Source: an uncultured bacterium
GTDB taxonomy: Bacteria > Bacillota_I > Bacilli_A > RF39 > UBA660
NCBI GenBank assembly: GCA_905215635.1
Contig: CAJMQX010000047.1
Coordinates: 1 to 5,977 of the forward strand
Length of the DNA stretch: 5,977 bases
Direction of reading: 5' to 3'
The translations under genes were made by a program, and so were the position numbers. The notes beneath the pieces were generated by a model. That model did no database searches. It had not been told where the DNA came from and worked only from the letters and a program-made list of their open reading frames with translations. Positions within the stretch are counted from its first letter, which is position 1, and every line of letters begins with the position of its first letter. This document shows positions 4,900-5,977 of this stretch, one piece after another.

Positions 4900-4928
4900 A
4901 AAAAAGTCGAATTATATCAAATCCGACT
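4900..4928 (-). terminator. Intrinsic terminator of metG
   Basis: AGTCGGATT (4920-4928) pairs with AATTCGACT (4905-4913) in a nine-pair stem with one G-U pair and a six-base loop. A T run (4900-4905) follows on the minus strand. The metG stop codon (4927-4929) overlaps the base of the stem. Confidence 0.88.
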
Positions 4929-5977
4929 ATTTTTCAATTTCAATTCTTTTAAATAATACTTCTGGTGTATTAACTTTTGTACCACTAACATAGCTTCCAA
5001 ATTTTGAAACACTATCATAATCTGTTATATTAGTATTTATTTGTGTAAATATATTCTTAGCAGTAGCTGGTAAATATGCTTGTAAATATACAGTAATTAT
5101 TCTTATAGCTTCTATTAAATTATATATTACAGTAGCTAATCTATCTTTCTTACTCTCATCTTTAGCCAAAACCCAAGGCATAGTTTCATCTATATATTTA
5201 TTACATCTACGATAAGCTTCAATTAGTCTTTCTAATGAATCTGCTATTCTAAATTTATCAAAATCACGATCTAATTCTGATTTAAGTTTAAGTATTTCTT
5301 CAATAAATTCTTTATCTATTTCTTCTTTAGTATCTGTATTATTAATAACACCATCAAAATACTTATTAGCCATACCTATAGTTCTATTAACTAAATTACC
5401 AAGAACATTTGCTAAATTACTATTAATAGTTTCAATAAGTAAATCTTCTGTATATACGCCATCTGAAGCATAAGGCATTTCATGAATCATATAAAATCTA
5501 ACTGCATCTACTCCATATTTATTAACTAAATCATCAGCATATACAATATTTCCTTTAGATTTACTCATCTTATCATTACCAAACAACATCCAAGGATGTC
5601 CAAATATATGTTTTGGCATTTCTATATTCAAAGCATGTAACATAATTGGCCAATATATTGTATGAAATCTCAATATATCTTTACCTATCAAATGAATATC
5701 AGCAGGCCAATATTTATTATATTCCAAACTACTCTCTCCATTAGGATTATATCCCAAGAAAGTAATATAATTTGATAATGCATCTATCCATACATATACA
5801 ACATGCTTATCATTAAAACTAACTGGTACACCCCATTTAAAACTAGTTCTAGATACACATAAATCTTGTAATCCAGGTTTAATAAAGTTATTCATAATTT
5901 CATTTTTTCTAGATTCAGGCTCTATAAAATCAGGATGACTTTCTATATATTCTTCAAGCCATTTAGAATACTTACTC
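4927..5977 (-). CDS. metG: Methionyl-tRNA synthetase, C-terminal part (5' end beyond the window)
   Basis: MetRS charges tRNA-Met, including the initiator, with methionine. About 349 residues are visible; the reading frame is open to the window edge, and the internal ATG at 5895 is not the start. The visible part begins SKWLEEYIESHPDFIEPESR, then NNFIKPGLQDLCVSRTSFKWGVPV, YVWIDALSNYITFLGY and LIGKDILRFHTIYWP of the Rossmann catalytic core. The ATP-binding KMSKSKG motif is at about visible residue 136. The anticodon-binding helical domain follows, with NLANVLGNLVNRT and PWVLAKDE. The protein ends at VLFKRIEIEK, the point where Bacillus MetRS continues into a Trbp111-like tRNA-binding domain, so that domain is absent here. 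The N-terminal HIGH motif lies outside the window. The gene ends at a strong terminator. Confidence 0.97.
   Translation of the reverse strand, partial: SKYSKWLEEYIESHPDFIEPESRKNEIMNNFIKPGLQDLCVSRTSFKWGVPVSFNDKHVVYVWIDALSNYITFLGYNPNGESSLEYNKYWPADIHLIGKDILRFHTIYWPIMLHALNIEMPKHIFGHPWMLFGNDKMSKSKGNIVYADDLVNKYGVDAVRFYMIHEMPYASDGVYTEDLLIETINSNLANVLGNLVNRTIGMANKYFDGVINNTDTKEEIDKEFIEEILKLKSELDRDFDKFRIADSLERLIEAYRRCNKYIDETMPWVLAKDESKKDRLATVIYNLIEAIRIITVYLQAYLPATAKNIFTQINTNITDYDSVSKFGSYVSGTKVNTPEVLFKRIEIEK

Noticed and set aside
4772..4993. Plus-strand open frame across the metG terminator and the promoters
   Set aside because: It runs through a terminator and two promoter candidates and into the end of metG antisense; no domain resemblance.
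1..5977. Alternative genetic code with TGA as tryptophan, suggested by high A+T and a mollicute-like MetRS
   Set aside because: Tryptophans at conserved sites are TGG, and all proteins are full length with TAA or TAG stops without reading through TGA. The lack of TGA stops among about ten genes is not evidence by itself.
1..5977. CRISPR arrays, tRNA or rRNA genes, insertion sequences, attachment sites, riboswitches
   Set aside because: No regularly spaced repeats, cloverleaf-like segments, transposase reading frames or long conserved leader structures were seen; the longest intergenic gaps (about 120-140 bases) are filled by promoters and terminators.

Overview
The window is about 75% A+T and carries a conserved chromosomal block of an endospore-forming or formerly spore-forming low-GC Firmicute. 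The sporulation-associated set (YabG, Veg, SpoVG, YabP, YabQ), the metG-tatD-hydrolase-rsmA-yabG-veg order that mirrors the metS-yabD-yabE-rnmV-ksgA-yabG-veg region of Bacillus subtilis, and the compact layout suggest a reduced-genome member of Bacilli/Erysipelotrichia or an RF39-like lineage. The exact taxon is inference. All real genes lie on the minus strand, so they read from right to left. TGG is used for tryptophan and no in-frame TGA is needed, so the standard bacterial code holds.

From the right edge: the 3' part of metG (methionyl-tRNA synthetase, without the C-terminal tRNA-binding domain) ends in an intrinsic terminator. Next are one or two sigma-A-like promoters driving a small two-helix membrane protein and tatD (metal-dependent DNase). 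A SleB/CwlJ-type cell-wall hydrolase follows, with its own strong promoter and terminator. rsmA (16S rRNA dimethyltransferase) comes next, again with a consensus promoter. Then comes a tight yabG-veg pair with TAATG overlap, preceded by a sigma-E-like promoter. spoVG stands alone with a sigma-A-like promoter, a 5' hairpin and a terminator. yabP-yabQ are last, also coupled by TAATG and preceded by a sigma-E-like promoter candidate.

Functionally the window combines housekeeping (MetRS, rRNA methylation, DNA processing) with spore-coat and cortex functions: the YabG coat protease, YabP/YQ in the mother-cell membrane, and SpoVG as an RNA/DNA-binding regulator. The cell-wall hydrolase occupies the place held by yabE in Bacillus, and rnmV is absent from its usual place beside rsmA.

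The first ~45-60 bases differ sharply: they are near 50% GC and, on the minus strand, encode a peptide that matches the N-terminal region of MenB (a crotonase of menaquinone synthesis), directly abutting the end of a short yabQ. This looks like a chimeric contig end, or less likely a real rearrangement. I did not find a convincing new defence, mobile or other undescribed system; the most interesting points are regulatory architecture and locus rearrangement.
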